Origin: Metaphire vulgaris
Taxonomy: Eukaryota; Annelida; Clitellata; Crassiclitellata; Megascolecidae
Direction of reading: 5' to 3'
DNA length: 64,000 nt
Assembly: GCA_018105865.1 (NCBI GenBank)
Contig: CM030866.1
Coordinates: 4,777,951 to 4,841,950 of the forward strand
The translations under genes were made by a program, and so were the position numbers. The first letter of the stretch is position 1. Each line of letters begins with the position of its first letter. This document shows, one piece after another, positions 31,950 to 44,493 of the stretch. The notes under the pieces are model-generated. The model worked only from the letters and a program-made list of their open reading frames with translations, did not search any database and was not told the origin of the DNA.

Positions 31950-33059
31950 AAAATGCTTAAAAGCTCCCTTTTCATGCCACGCTAACGCCATATTTATTTG
32001 CAAACCAACGACACAACATCCGGTAAAATCTCTTAAATTACCATAGTGGTGAGTAACTATTTAAAATAGTTGCTTAAATGGCTTAGAACTATTTAAATAC
32101 TATTTAAATAGTATTGTCTATTTCAATAGTTACAACACTGTCCATAAATGACGTCGCGCACTTAGGGGTGGGAGGGGGTTGAAACATTTGCGACGATGTG
32201 TGACGACGAGGGGAGAGGGGGTCTCTAGAAATGTGAAGGTACATAATACTAAATATTGTTATTAATAACGCAATGCTATGTTACCGCAAAGTTGAACGTA
32301 TTTTACATTTACATTTCATCTTTAAAAAAGAATTTGAAAAGTTTCTGAATATCGCTTCAGATATAATAATTATTATAATGAGTATTTTCAAACGAATCCA
32401 TTGCAATACTCGCTTCACTCAAGAAATAAGTGAATTGAACCATTAATTTTGACATTAGAAAGAGGGGGAGGGGTTTAACGCGTTGTGACGTAATTTTTAG
32501 GGGTCTGACTTTTTGTGACTGACTTGTGACGAGGGGTGTGATGGGGGGTGTAACAAACTGCCAAAATCGCGTGACGCGTCATTTATGGACGGCCCCTAAT
32601 ATGTAGTATCAAAAGACTTATTTACGGCATATTACAGTGGCTTAATCCCCCCTTCCTAAGTCCTAACCTCTTTCTCCCTCTTCCCATCCCTTCTCTCCCC
32701 TCCCCATTTTAATTAACATGGGTCCGGGAAATTTTTTAAAATTGCAAATACCCGTAGGTGAATTTTAGCGCATTCTAGACACACAGAAAGACAGGATCAT
32801 TAACAAACTGTAGGATAACACTGGTCTACATTTTTAAAAAAAATTTCTGCTGACCTAGGTATTTTTGCTGATTTTACCCAATTGAGAGGTGCTGATTCCA
32901 GATATGAAGTCAAAAATTATGCAACACGTCAAATTTTTTCGCAAATTAGGAATGCTTAATTAAAGGTGTTAAAGTCAAACATAAGGGAAAATAGGAAATT
33001 CTGAAGAACCGATAACACGTAATATTTTTTATTCAGCCAAAAAAGAGTCTGTCTTCTAA

Positions 33060-34220
33060 CCAAGAGAGCAATAAGAGCAATAGCTAGTTGCTTAAATTTA
33101 ATTTTTGAGAAAGGAATCTTCTTTTTTTGGATGCTCCGGTATAGTTATGGTCACAGTTGTCACGCTGTAAACACCAGCAGTAGTCTGCCATAATGTTTGA
33201 GTTCCATCTGCCTTGATATCTACGTTCCATGGTCTTGATGTCTTGCTGGAAGCATTCTCCTTGTTCTTCACTCATAGCTCAAAGATTTGAAGTTCAGATA
33301 GCTATGAAAGAAATGCAACTTGACACTCATGTTTGCTCCCAATCTTCGAAAAGCAATCTTCGAATTTTTAACTGAAAGGTCATAATTCTCGACTCTTAAG
33401 TTGCCAAGTAAGTCAGTAATCAGGTCGCAAAAAGCATCTTGTCTACAACTATAACATCCCATTGATTCAAAAAGTTCTTTGATGTTGATGCAGTATACAA
33501 ACTCTTCCTCCATATGGAAATGTTTGAAAAGATTCATTCTCTCTGCCATGATACATAAGCGTGGTTCCTGGGGCCAACACTGAACAGATTCTTTTCCTTC
33601 AGTCTTGAACCCAGTAACTCTGCTGACGACTTCGGCAGATCTAGGTCTCATATTAGGTCATTCAACTCAGCTTGGTTGAATGTTTGGTGCATTCCAGCGT
33701 CAACTTCTAAGGCCACGAAATCTTCAATCTTCGCAATCGGTGTCTGTTGACTGACAAAATTCATCTTCGTAAGGAACTCCCAAAGTAGTGCAAATAGGTA
33801 CAGAAACTTTGTCACAGTGAGCAACTGGTCTCAGAGCAGAGGGGAGATTTGGGTACTGGATGGAAGATTTTGTCTTTGTGGACATGCCTGAAATATTTAC
33901 CAGACAGAAGTAGCAGTCATCAACATGCATGGTTTCGAGGCTCTCACACCATTGGAACTCCAAAGTTAAGACTTTTTCTCTGACCTTTAGTCACATTATG
34001 AACTGTCTGAGGCTTTCAACACATGTCCTGCACACTTTATGTGGTGCCCAAGGTTTTCCTGGTCACCCAATTTAACTGCGAAATATGCATGCTAAGCTTT
34101 ATGCACAAATTCAGACACCTATCTCCTTTGTTTAGGTGTTGTAAAGCAACCACAAATGTAGCAAAATTTGTCAGGATCATTCCTGCACTGCTCACGAAGT
34201 GTTCGGGTGCTGGGTGACAT
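33060..34220 (-). pseudogene. Decayed multi-copy ORF with zinc-binding CYICG motif (probably transposon-derived)
   Basis: Reading the minus strand from an ATG at 34220: DKFCYICGCFTT, a frame break, HVDDCYFCLVNISG, IQYPNLPSALRPV, then FHMEEEFVYCINIKELFESMG, KLHFFHSYLNF, GECFQQDIKTMERRYQGRW and MADYCWCLQRD. I recognise this order from a widespread, uncharacterised animal protein family found in many near-identical genomic copies. Its function is unknown to me. The copy is broken by at least three frameshifts/stops (near 34135, 33660 and 33270), so it is not functional. Domestication from a mobile element is my inference from its multi-copy nature. Confidence 0.7.
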
Positions 34221-35436
34221 ATTCCACAGAAAGCTAGTTAGAATAGTTAAATTTACTGCGACTTGTAAGCCTCATGAACGACTAAATGCTGCCGTCGGTT
34301 TCACGCTGCTTATATAGGCCTATATCCATAAAATGTTGACGTCTACAGTTTAAAACTGCCTATTAAACTGTTGTATTATTAAATAGTTATGGCCACTGCA
34401 TATTAAGCATATCTTTTTGCACGTCCTTATCTTTTTGCATATTCAATATAGCTAAAGAATTATAATACATAATGCTACATTATTACAGTAAACAGTAAAT
34501 CAGTAAACAGCGTTTTGCGGAAAAACTGGACGTGATAGGAGAAAATGGGTGTGATTTTTGGATTCAGCACACCAAAATACATAAAGATCACATGTTGTCT
34601 TCAAGTCAGCAAAATTGACGTAGACCAGTGATAATTATAAACGGCCAATTCAAACTATAGGCCAACCTGAAATAAAGGGTGCATGTGTGTGTGTGGCGAC
34701 TGCATATTCGAGTGTACTCATTCGGTCGCCATTTATCCCGACGGCAGGCTGCATTCCACGGTTCTCTTCTTTCGTAGTTTTATGGAAATCGGTAACATTT
34801 TATTGTTGTACGTATCTCGAAAGAATGTCTATCTTGGCAACCAACGGCTAAACGACCATCTTCGCTTTAGTATCGTGAAAAATTCACAAAATGTCCTATG
34901 CGATTCGTACTGATTTCTCACCAGACAACATGGCGGCACAAATTTTTTGTTTACGTGCGTGACGTCACGAGAAATACCTCTATACAGAAGCGCCTCATAT
35001 GCATGGGATCGTACATTGCGGCACATTATACTCCTAATCGAGTCCATTATAACGAAGTTCGACTGTAATAGTTAGCAAGTAAGAAAAATCTCGTAAACTT
35101 ATATAGCGCTTTGGAGAGTACACTGTAGTACAGTAGTATCTGCTTATTCAGAGTTATTCTTATGCGCTCTAATCTTTCTTGAAATAGCTATATAGGCAAG
35201 GTGGGTTGTCGGCCGGGCAAAGGTCAGTGTATCCATATGAGGCGGCGGGTCGGGCTGTTATAGCTATGGAGGAAATGACTTTTGGAATAGGAAGGTTTTA
35301 AGTTTAGACCTAAAGACTTGAGGAGACAGTGAAGGAATTAAAGGAAATGAGGGCGTGGAGCTTGTTGTTTGACCATGTTGTAGACAATGGAGGGAAGCTG
35401 GAACTGAGTTCTAAAGTTCTGGTGAGGCGTAGGAGA

Positions 35437-35622
35437 CAGTGGCGGCTCCAGGATTTGGCAAGTGGGGGGGGGCGTTGGGGTGGCCACTCCTAATCATGGA
35501 GGGCAACCATTTGTTGTTAGGTGTGCAGTATTATGTACAGGGTCTCAACATGGGGTCACTGGGGGGCCTAGGCACTCAATAGGGGGCACGGGCCCCCGGA
35601 CCCACCTGTGGAGCCGCCACTG
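35437..35622 (+). mobile_element. hAT-type MITE, family 1, inside the CR1/L2 fragment
   Basis: CAGTGGCGGCTCC...GAGCCGCCACTG with an exact duplication GTAGGAGA (35429-35436, 35623-35630). Confidence 0.95.
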
Positions 35623-35884
35623 GTAGGAGAAAGCGCGGTTGCAGATTTTGAGAGATTACTGATTTAACGGGCGTGAAAGTGTGAGATGAGATGATGATCG
35701 TGTAGGTCCAGGAGGCTGAGGCGTTAGGAGTTTTCGAAGGTAAACCGGTTTTGATGAATGAAGTGAACTGTAAGTAATCATTATTATCTTGTACTGGTTG
35801 CGTTCGGATATTTTAAGCCTGTGAAGTGATTCAGTGGAATATGGCAGAACTTTGGTGATTTGGTTACTACTGCTCGATCGGGTT

Positions 35885-36090
35885 CAGTTGCGTAGCTAGG
35901 GGGGTCAGGGAGGAGCTGCCCCCGGGCGCCGGGCTGGGGGCGCCAAATTGGGTATTTGTATTTGGGCAAGTGAAATGCATAATAAAGAAGAAGAAATATG
36001 GGCGATGCCGTTTTTTTGCTCGTCAGCAGTGTTGGGGGCGCCAACGGTTGACTTTGCCCCCGGGCGCCGGATACCCTCGCTACGCCACTG
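35885..36090 (+). mobile_element. hAT-type MITE, CAGTTGCGTAGC family, inside the CR1/L2 fragment
   Basis: CAGTTGCGTAGCTAGG...CTCGCTACGCCACTG. The flanks ATCGGGTT and CTCGGGCT are partly alike. Confidence 0.75.
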
Positions 36091-36608
36091 CTCGGGCTAG
36101 TGCATCTTGAATAGATTGTAGTTTGTTGATGGAGGTTTTCGGGAGGTTTTAGTAAAGGGAGTTGCAGTAGTCTAGTTTGGAATGAACTATTGAAGTGGCG
36201 ATTGTGGAGGCAGTTTTGAAGTCGAGTCAAGTACGAAGACGTCGTATAAGTCACGAATATGGGCAATTGGGCAGGTTTCCGAAAGTTGAGAGATTTGTGA
36301 TTCAAATCTTAAAGATGAATCAAATTTGAAACCAAGATTTTTAATTAAATTAATGCAGAGATATCTAAGATATATCGTGACGCATTTTGTTCCGGTCCTG
36401 TCGTTTTCGTTAAAATGAGTTTACAGTGTAAGCCCCACTGACACAGGGCGTTTTATAGCTTTACAATTTACTGTACAGTAGTAATTATAGGCGTTAACTC
36501 TAAGCCATGGAATATTACAGGTCAAACAAAACCGTTCACGAACGCTGCTATTTTAACAGCGCTGTTGTTGGAGCTTTATCTACGGACTGTTTTACGCCGG
36601 ATATGATC

Positions 36609-37536
<928 letters not shown>

Positions 37537-38418
37537 ATGCTCCTGCAGAAGGCGTTTCGGATTTCCTTCCGCTGTTGTTCGCTGCGCAGTCTGTTCGCCA
37601 TCAACTGCGTCGTTGTCGTCTTGAACCTCGTCTTCTACTTCCTCAACACCCACCACGACGTCGAATCGCCGTGGAGCTGGTGGCCCCTCGACGCCTACTT
37701 CGTCGCCCCGTTGAGCGCCGGCGACCGGCGCCTGCTCGACCTCACCCTCGCCGCGTTCGTCGAGGCCGTCGAAGGGGCGAACGTGACGTACTTCATGACC
37801 GGCGGAACCCTCATAGGGTCCCTGCGACACCACGGTCGCATCCCCTGGGACGACGACGTCGACATCCTGGTCAGCGTCGACGACAAGGCCCGACTCAGCG
37901 ACGCCCTGTCTCGCTTCGATCCGGACGACTTCGGACTGTACGTGTCCGGCAGCGACGGGTACCACTCGCAGTGGAAGTTCTACCCCACCGGCGGCCACTT
38001 CGTCTTCCACCGTCAGTACAGGACGCCCTACATCGACATCTTCTTCTACGTCGAGAACAGGACGCACGTCTGGAACGCCTCGCCGGTCTGGAGTCGATCG
38101 GAGGTGTGGGCGAGGCGCGTCATCTTCCCCCTGACCAGGCGTCCGTACGGGGACCTGTCGCTTCCGGCCCCCTGCAACTCCCTCGCCGCCATCCGTCACT
38201 CGACCAACATCTCCGAGTGCCGCGGTCGCGACTTCAATCACCTGCTGGAGATCCCGCTGTGGTCGAAACCGGTTTCGGTTCCGTGCGACGGACTCGCTCA
38301 CCTGTATCCGTTTGTCAAGCGAAGGACACGGTCCAATGGGTCGACGATGGTCGTCCAAGAGACGCTCACCTTCATGAACTGGACTCTAAGGGAGATCACC
38401 TTTCGGCAGGTCTGCTAA
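37537..38418 (+). CDS. LicD/fukutin-family transferase, paralogue C
   Basis: Third member of the local family, 293 residues, intronless. The ATG at 37537 precedes a basic N-terminus (KAFRISFRCCSLRS) and a membrane anchor at about 17-37. The catalytic block GGTLIGSLRHHGRIPWDDDVD is at 89-109, identical there to paralogue A. The rest is clearly diverged, with a longer WSWWPLDAYF-containing stalk and a GSDGYHSQWKFYPT region. N-glycosylation sites and the C-terminal cysteine are conserved. The coding GC content is far above the flanks. AATAAA at 38429-38434 lies only 11 nt past the stop. It is presumably the older copy from which, or together with which, A and B arose; predicted as a Golgi/ER glycan-phosphate transferase with unknown substrate. 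Confidence 0.88.
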   Translation: MLLQKAFRISFRCCSLRSLFAINCVVVVLNLVFYFLNTHHDVESPWSWWPLDAYFVAPLSAGDRRLLDLTLAAFVEAVEGANVTYFMTGGTLIGSLRHHGRIPWDDDVDILVSVDDKARLSDALSRFDPDDFGLYVSGSDGYHSQWKFYPTGGHFVFHRQYRTPYIDIFFYVENRTHVWNASPVWSRSEVWARRVIFPLTRRPYGDLSLPAPCNSLAAIRHSTNISECRGRDFNHLLEIPLWSKPVSVPCDGLAHLYPFVKRRTRSNGSTMVVQETLTFMNWTLREITFRQVC

Positions 38419-38428
38419 CGACGAGGTA

Positions 38429-38434
38429 AATAAA
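38429..38434 (+). terminator. Polyadenylation signal, LicD gene C
   Basis: AATAAA 11 nt after the stop codon. This would give an unusually short 3' UTR unless a later signal is used. Confidence 0.4.
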
Positions 38435-38561
38435 TATCGGCTTCAGATAACCTACAGCAGACTTGGAACCGGGTCACTGGGTCATTCGGGTCACCTTTGT
38501 CCACCGGGTCACCGGGTCTCCGGGTCATCTTTATGACCCGGTTATAGACCCGGTATTAATT

Positions 38562-38750
38562 AAAAAGACGGATTGGAAAATCTAGCCAGAGGAAGACAAA
38601 GAATAAAGTTTACGGACAGCCTAAGAGAAGCGACAAGAACTACAGACAACATCGAACTGATAAGGAAAGCCAGAAACAGAGAAGAGTGGAAATCCATGGT
38701 CGCCGACGTAGCAATACATGGCACATGAAGAAGAAGATTAATTAAAAGCT
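38562..38750 (+). mobile_element. 3' end of a non-LTR retrotransposon
   Basis: Plus-strand frame: ARGRQRIKFTDSLREATRTT, then NIELIRKARNREEWKSMVAD and a stop, followed by ATGAAGAAGAAGATTAAT. The same C-terminal motif is seen in the copy at 18967-19838, so both belong to one clade. Confidence 0.85.
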
Positions 38751-38969
38751 TCTTCAGAGGGCGGGAAGTTAGAAGAGTGGTGACACCCGTTTCTGATTAG
38801 GGTATTTGGCGCCTGGGGTCAGACAATTGAATTAGCAGGTTAACAAATCTTTAATTAACTAATTATGAAATTATGAAATTTTTATTGACGAAACAAATGT
38901 CCTCTTCTTGCTTTTCAGTTTGCCAGTTTTCTCAGTTTCTTCTCTTTCTACACTGAGTATAGAGCAAGA

Positions 38970-39144
38970 CAGAGATATTTCTAGGATTGTGAATTTGGGG
39001 GTGTCGACCTCAAACTGGGAGGGTGTCCGGAGCTAATTAGTATGCATTTTGTATGCAAACCATTGTCACACCAAATTTTTTTTGGAGGTGTCGACCTCAA
39101 ATTGGGGTGTTGGGGGTTGTTAGGGAGGTGTAAAAATATCCCTG
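38970..39144 (+). mobile_element. hAT-type MITE, family 6 (CAGAGATATTTCTAGG termini)
   Basis: CAGAGATATTTCTAGG...AAAAATATCCCTG. Flanks GAGCAAGA and AAGCAAGA match at 7 of 8. Other copies at 49894 and 58880. Confidence 0.85.
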
Positions 39145-39654
39145 AAGCAAGATCACAGTTTTGGCGCCCTCTTCAAGTGTGCGCTCAGGGCATCTGCCCC
39201 ATGGAGGTATTATCCCTGGAGACGGCATTTTTAGCCCAGGCTGCGTGAAGCCAGTAGCGCATGTAGCGCGTAGGCTGTTAGCGGACATCTTGGTTGACTC
39301 AAACTGTGGCTGCCGTCTGGGAATTTCCAAGTTAGTCGGCTTCGGCCAAATGACGTAATGCCGTCTCCTGGGATAATACCTCCATGATCTGCCCTGCCAT
39401 GCCTAACCATACCCTGCTGCTTAATAAGCTGTTAATTTGAAGCCTCTCCCTTTTTAGGTCGTGGCAAACTTCGTTTGACTCATCTGCCTCTGAAGCTCGA
39501 AGATCAATTCAGCATGCAAAGGCCACCGCTGTCATCCATTCTGAATGTTTTTCGGCCTTCATTTAAAACTCGTTAACATGTTGGCCGCAGGACGTAATAA
39601 GACGTCGCCATTTTGTCACTCTGACCAGCTAGTGACGTATTTATACGTCACTTT

Positions 39655-39668
39655 ATTATATATATATA

Positions 39669-39720
<52 letters not shown>
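39655..39720. repeat. (TA)n microsatellite
   Basis: About 32 TA units with one AATTA interruption. Confidence 0.95.
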
Positions 39721-39722
<2 letters not shown>

Positions 39723-39782
39723 GCCCTCGGTACTTCATTCCCGAGGACTTATGATAAAAAATTGTCCGGAGACATGAAATGA

Positions 39783-40163
39783 TCATGTGCTAGCTCTCGT
39801 TCGGTTGCAGATTTGGAAATGTTCCTCGGAATGCGATGGCGTTGAAACGCTGAATCGTGACGGATATTCTTTGGAACAGAAAGCGTCCTGCTCTATTGTC
39901 CCCGGATTGTAGGGCAATGAGTCGACCCAGATCGCTGATAAAGGAGAGGGCGTCGTTGTTGATGGGGCCAAATGTTTCAAATGCCAGCGGCAAGAAGATA
40001 TGGGTGGATGAGAGGGCCTGATATTCTGATGTCTTTCTAGCCGCAGCTGCTTCTGCGGCGGCTCCTGCTGCGAGCGCTGTGGTTGGCAAATACGTGGAGG
40101 CAACTGTGTCTGCCACAGTTGCATCCCAGATCAGGCTTCGGCCTGTCCGCCACGGGATCAGGG

Positions 40164-40167
<4 letters not shown>
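39783..40167 (-). mobile_element. Retroelement ORF C-terminal fragment, between two (TA)n arrays
   Basis: Minus-strand frame of 125 codons: LIWDATVADT, then LAAGAAAEAAAARKTSEYQ, then FLPLAFETFGPINNDALSFI, and FLFQRISVTIQRFNA. I recognise this as the conserved C-terminus of a retroelement polyprotein common in invertebrate genomes (WDxTVxDT...ETxG...Q(R)xSxAxQRxNA). 5'-truncated at a (TA)n array. Confidence 0.75.

Positions 40168-40238
<71 letters not shown>
40168..40238. repeat. (TA)n microsatellite
   Basis: About 35 TA units. Confidence 0.97.
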
Positions 40239-40242
<4 letters not shown>

Positions 40243-40329
40243 TTTTATTTCTCATAAATTTTTCCTTCCTTCAGGAATTAAGTATTGAGGGCAAAAATAA
40301 TAATAATAATATAAAAGATTATTATATAA

Positions 40330-40335
<6 letters not shown>

Positions 40336-40395
<60 letters not shown>
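40336..40395. repeat. (TA)n microsatellite
   Basis: About 30 TA units. Confidence 0.97.
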
Positions 40396-40396
<1 letters not shown>

Positions 40397-41282
40397 CTGG
40401 CTCTACGCCAAAAAGTTTGTCGGCAGTCAGCGTGTTAAGGAACATTTTCAAGACAATGTTGCTTTGAAGTTTCAAAGTCTCTCTGAAATCTTTTTCAGTC
40501 TTTTTGCGTTCGCTTTTCTTCTTCTTCTTATACGAGGAAAGTAATCATTAACAGATGGATGAGATTGACGCAACTGTAGACTGATCGTTTTCTTCATCCT
40601 ATAGGAGGGGTTTGTCGAAGACCCAGACGATTGCTTGCTCGTTTTTTAAAGTATTATTGCTCAGTGTATAAGTACTTAAAAACAATTGTAATCTGAGTCG
40701 TACTCTGCTGCAGCTTTAGGTTTGATGCTTATTTTGTAGAGGCTTATGTGCGCCGATGTGCAGTTGTTTTGCTTGCAATTTTGAGGTCAGTTGGCGTCAG
40801 TATTGAATGTGTCAGTAGTTTTCCTACGAATAATAATTAGGCTATATTGTTAATTTTAATGTGTCTGACATAATTATCAAATTATGAGCTGTTTTCGTGG
40901 ACTTGATCTCTTGCGTTCAGAATCGTTTATTATTTCTTAAAGATGCTGGAATTTGTTGTTTCTAATTTAAGTGTTTGCACCTGCGTTGCCATGGTTTCAG
41001 TCGACTCTTGCTTGTGACTCCCAATGGCGAGCGGGATGGGGTTAGGGTATTATTATTATTATGATGCCGATTTATACGGGTGCAAATCGATTGCCAAACG
41101 GCATATCTAATCCGAAATCTGAAACCTGCAAATGGAGAACGGGGTCACGGAGACTGCTTACGTTAGCCCAGGGGTGAAAGAGCGCGCCCAAGGGGTGCAG
41201 TGGATTGTGGGTTAAGGTTGGGAAGGGTTCCAACGGAAAGATATTTTGTTAGTTTGCCATGGACTGTTGATGGATGTATGGA

Positions 41283-41284
<2 letters not shown>

Positions 41285-41335
<51 letters not shown>
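41285..41335. repeat. (TA)n microsatellite
   Basis: About 25 TA units, 20 bp from the start of the element at 41357. Confidence 0.97.
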
Positions 41336-41337
<2 letters not shown>

Positions 41338-41356
41338 CGTCCCATGCTGCGATGTA

Positions 41357-41727
41357 AGGGGATGTCCATTAATTGCGTCAACAAAATAGGGGTTGAAAAA
41401 GGTCGACAGTTGTTGGCAGGGGAGGAGGTCAAGAGAAGTAACTGACGTCAGCAATTTCATTTTTTACAAGCCGCAAAAACAAGGTAATCATCACCACATA
41501 ATGACAATTGATGAACAAAAGAAAGGGGAAAATGGTCATCGCCGCAAAAATAATAACCTTCTAAACTTTTAGAGAGACCCGTCACTGATCTTAGTTGGGA
41601 GGGGGGGGGGTCAAAAGTTTTTGACATAATTATAGGAGGGTCGCTGAAAGTTGACAGTTGTTGACAAGTGGAGGGGGGGTCAAAATTTGCCCAAAAATTG
41701 TTGACATAATTAATGGACAGCCCCTAA
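41357..41727. mobile_element. Non-autonomous element with TGTCCATTAATT termini
   Basis: AGGGGATGTCCATTAATTG at the left, AATTAATGGACAGCCCCTAA at the right, and interior GACAGTTGTTGACA blocks. Same family as 43471-43894. Superfamily uncertain. Confidence 0.78.
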
Positions 41728-42282
41728 TGTACTTGCATTTATGTCAGTATTCGTCTGAAACGGGATCTTTTTCCCGATGTAATCTTGCGTTTGTGTTTGT
41801 ATTGCGTGGTTTAAATGCGGTAATTAATCTATACTAAGGTGTTCAGTCGTAGATCTGAGGAATTTAAAAGTATTGTACGAAATGCTAACTTGCTAAGACA
41901 TTTACACAAAAATCGGGTAAGCAGGAAATAGCCAATAGGCCTAACGACCGTCATTTTTGACGGGCAAACAGCTAGTTTTAAATATTGTGTGAGGAATTTA
42001 AAAGTGACTATAAATGCGCAATTGTTTCATGCTCTGTGTTCCCTTGTCTAGAGTACAGAATACTTGTACAGAATACAGAGTACAGAATTGTTAGAGTTCA
42101 AGTCTGAACACCCAGATTTAAACACATTTGCCCAATCCATGCAGACAAAGAGTGAATTAATTATAAACTATGCATTTTAGTCTATAAAACCACGTTATTC
42201 AACGAACCCAACCTGTACCCTGTAGCACTGTTTATTTTATTTTTAATTGATATCACGAACAATGTACACGGTTTATACAGAT

Positions 42283-42840
42283 CGGTCGGTGGTTCTCAAC
42301 TCGTGGTCGGCGGACCAGTGGCGGCTCTAGGATTTGGCAAGTGGCGGGCCGTTGGGATGGCAACTTCTAATCATGGGGGCAACCATTTGTTGTTTAATGT
42401 ATTTAGCATTAAGTATAGGGTCCCAACTGGGGGCCACTGGGGGGGCAGGCACTCAATAGGGGCACGGGCCCCTGGCCCTGCCCCGGTGGAGCCGCCACTG
42501 CGGCGGATCAAAAGTGGTCCGCAAGAGGGGTCTCGTGGTCCGCGGAAAATTCTTAAAAATCGTTAATAAAAATTAGACATTTAGTTTCCATGTCATTGGC
42601 GTAGCCAAGGGGGGTTGAGGGTTAAAACCCCGTGGGTGCCCGGACCCAACATTTTTAGAGCAAGCAGCACAAGTACGTAAGGCGACTACCTTTTTGCTTG
42701 TCGGGACACTGGGGAAAGACAAAGATCACACGCAATGACAGTTTTTGCTTGTCATGATTTTTCTCAATTTTCTGGTGGTCTCCGAGAAATTTGTGATCTT
42801 CAAAAGTGGTCCGCGAGGCAAAGGGGTCTGAGAACCACTG
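42283..42840. mobile_element. hAT element with GGTGGTTCTCA termini, split by a family-1 MITE
   Basis: GGTGGTTCTCAACTCGTGGTC...GTCTGAGAACCACTG with an exact duplication ATACAGAT (42275-42282, 42841-42848). The interior repeats AAAAGTGGTCCGC. Family-1 element nested at 42316-42500. Confidence 0.85.
42316..42500 (+). mobile_element. hAT-type MITE, family 1, nested
   Basis: CAGTGGCGGCTC...GAGCCGCCACTG. Flanks CGGCGGAC and CGGCGGAT match at 7 of 8. Confidence 0.92.
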
Positions 42841-42972
42841 ATACAGATGCCTACTGGAACTGTATTTCCAATACTAAATTAGCTGTCATGCATGGTACTA
42901 ATCAAATTGATTGAAATCATCATATTCCAATGTCAATACGAAATAATCACAACAGCAGTTTTAGTTTGTACA

Positions 42973-43131
42973 CAGTGTTTATTCTAGCCACCTTGACATT
43001 GGGGGGGGGGTTGGAATGTTTGGGGACAAGATTTGTCTCTCCGCGCTTGGGGGGAATTTCCATCCCCAAGCCAACATATATTTGGGGGGAATTCCCTCCC
43101 CCCAAAAAAAACAGGCCTAGAATAAACACTG
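42973..43131 (+). mobile_element. hAT-type MITE, family 4
   Basis: CAGTGTTTATTCTAG...CTAGAATAAACACTG. TTTGTACA flanks both sides (one extra G on the right). Confidence 0.9.
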
Positions 43132-43470
43132 GTTTGTACAGCTAAAGGCCACACCAGCAGCACATAGTTAACATAACATGTCAATGTCATATGACTCATG
43201 TCCCATGTCGACTCGTGTCTCATATCAATCAATCGTCAATTGCCAGGTCATTAAAAATACTATTTCCCGTGTAGCAGACGCCCGAACAAAGTAAGCATGC
43301 AGCAAAAATGATGTCAATTTTAATTAGTCAGAAATTGCCTAGGAGGCCTATCTGCTCTAGTTATGACTGTCATTCAAAGTGGAAGTCGGGTGCGTTTTCT
43401 CTGTAAATAGTTTATGCAAACAGCACAGTACGTGGGCGCGTTTTCCACTTGCATTGGATCAAACCAATTA

Positions 43471-43894
43471 AGGGGTTGTCCATTAATTACGTTAACAATT
43501 TAGGAGGGGAAGGGGGTTTGAAAAAGTTTGACAGTTGTTGACAGAGGGGAGGGGCAAAGAGAAGTTGACGTCAACAATTTCACTTTTTACAAATAATCAA
43601 AAAATAGGAAATTTTATGTAATGCTACTTATTACAATGGAAAAAAGCATGGAAAAATGGTCATCACTACCACATTTTGACATTCGATGAGCAAAAAAGGG
43701 AAAAAATGGTCATCACCACAAAAATAATAACCTTGTTATTGGGAGTTGGGACCTGTCATTGATCTTGGGGAAAGGGTCAAAAGTTTTTGACGTAATTATG
43801 GGGGGGGGGTAAGTGAAAGTTGACAGTTGTTGACAAGGGGGAGGGGGTAAAAATTGCCCAAAAATTGTTGACATAATTAATGGACAGCCCCTAA
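43471..43894. mobile_element. Non-autonomous element with TGTCCATTAATT termini
   Basis: AGGGGTTGTCCATTAATTAC...AATTAATGGACAGCCCCTAA. Interior matches 41357-41727. Confidence 0.78.
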
Positions 43895-43929
43895 GTACGC
43901 AATGTATTGAAGTTATCAAATTGAATTGC

Positions 43930-44155
43930 AGTCAATTAGAATTTAGAACCATGTAGACGACAACTTCAGAAAGTAACATTAAAGTAATTAGTACAAAATC
44001 TGTTACTGTTACTTCAAAAAGTAACTAGGCCTATTACTGTTACTCTGTTACTAGATTTAATATGTAACAATTGCCGTTACTTGTTACTCAAAAAAGTAAT
44101 TGTTACAGTAATAATTATTAATTTGTTACTTGTAATTTGTTACTACCCAGCACTG
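43930..44155 (-). mobile_element. hAT-type MITE rich in GTTACT (CAGTGCTGGGTAGTAAC terminus)
   Basis: The right end reads GTTACTACCCAGCACTG. The interior is repeated TTACT/AGTAAC. This terminus is known from hAT elements of many animals. The left limit is not clear. Confidence 0.6.
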
Positions 44156-44351
44156 ACTATTACTACTGTACTACTGAAGGTTAAATTTTGAAATTTTGCA
44201 CAACATCGCGCGGTCGGCTTGGTATATCTAAATTCTTTTTATTCTGTGTTCTGATCTGATTAATAAGGATGTTGTTGTTATTAAATTGTCACTGTTTTGC
44301 CTGAATAAAACTACTCAATGAATATAGGTCGAACGCCAGGTTGAGTACTAT

Positions 44352-44430
44352 TAACCCCTTAACTGGGGATCCCGGATATATCCGTCCATTTTACATTGAC
44401 CTACAGTTAAATACACAGCTAAGGGGTTAA
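44352..44430. mobile_element. TTAA-type miniature element
   Basis: TTAACCCCTTAACTGGGGAT...CACAGCTAAGGGGTTAA, with GGATATATCCGTCCATTTTA inside. Member of the 25538 family. Confidence 0.72.
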
Positions 44431-44493
44431 TTCGGTAATTCTTTTCGCCTGCCGTGCTGTCTGTTCTCTTTCTCGCTCTCGCTTTCTTTCCCC

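Larger units (their letters stand above)
31123..32140. mobile_element. Nested non-autonomous hAT element, about 1.0 kb
   Basis: CAGTGCTGTTGGG...TTACAACACTG with an exact 8-bp duplication TCCATAAA (31115-31122, 32141-32148). Subterminal repeats are CAATAGTT/AATACTATT. The interior holds a (TTA)n array (31340-31419) and a TTAA miniature element at 31873. Confidence 0.88.
31106..32598. mobile_element. GGGACTGTCCATAAA element split by a nested hAT element
   Basis: Outer ends AAGGGACTGTCCATAAA and TTTATGGACGGCCCCTAA. Without the insert the element is about 470 bp. The termini are shared with 5814, 41357 and 43471. Confidence 0.75.
28266..33050. other. Intergenic: nested DNA transposons, no gene supported
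   Basis: Besides the elements listed separately, 28477-28600 resembles a pogo/Tigger-type end (CAGTAAAACTTCTTTGTAACG), and 34990-35069 an oppositely oriented end (GTTATAACGAAGTTCGACTG). Nothing coding was recognised. Confidence 0.5.
35086..36350 (-). mobile_element. Degenerate CR1/L2-type non-LTR retrotransposon with two nested MITEs
   Basis: The minus strand from about 36350 encodes LGFKFDSSLRFESQISQLS and frame-broken continuations, the pattern of the post-catalytic region of CR1/L2/Jockey reverse transcriptases. It runs on to an LKTFLFQKSF-like end and an untranslated tail near 35086. MITEs interrupt it at 35437-35622 and 35885-36090. Confidence 0.7.

Noticed and set aside
40037..40544. 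Tyr-Ile repeat ORFs
   Set aside because: Frames of (TA)n arrays.
40602..40650. Possible short terminal exon (CCTATAG then EGFVEDPDDCLLVF and stop)
   Set aside because: A single acceptor-like site and 14 residues without any upstream partner exon are not enough to call a gene.
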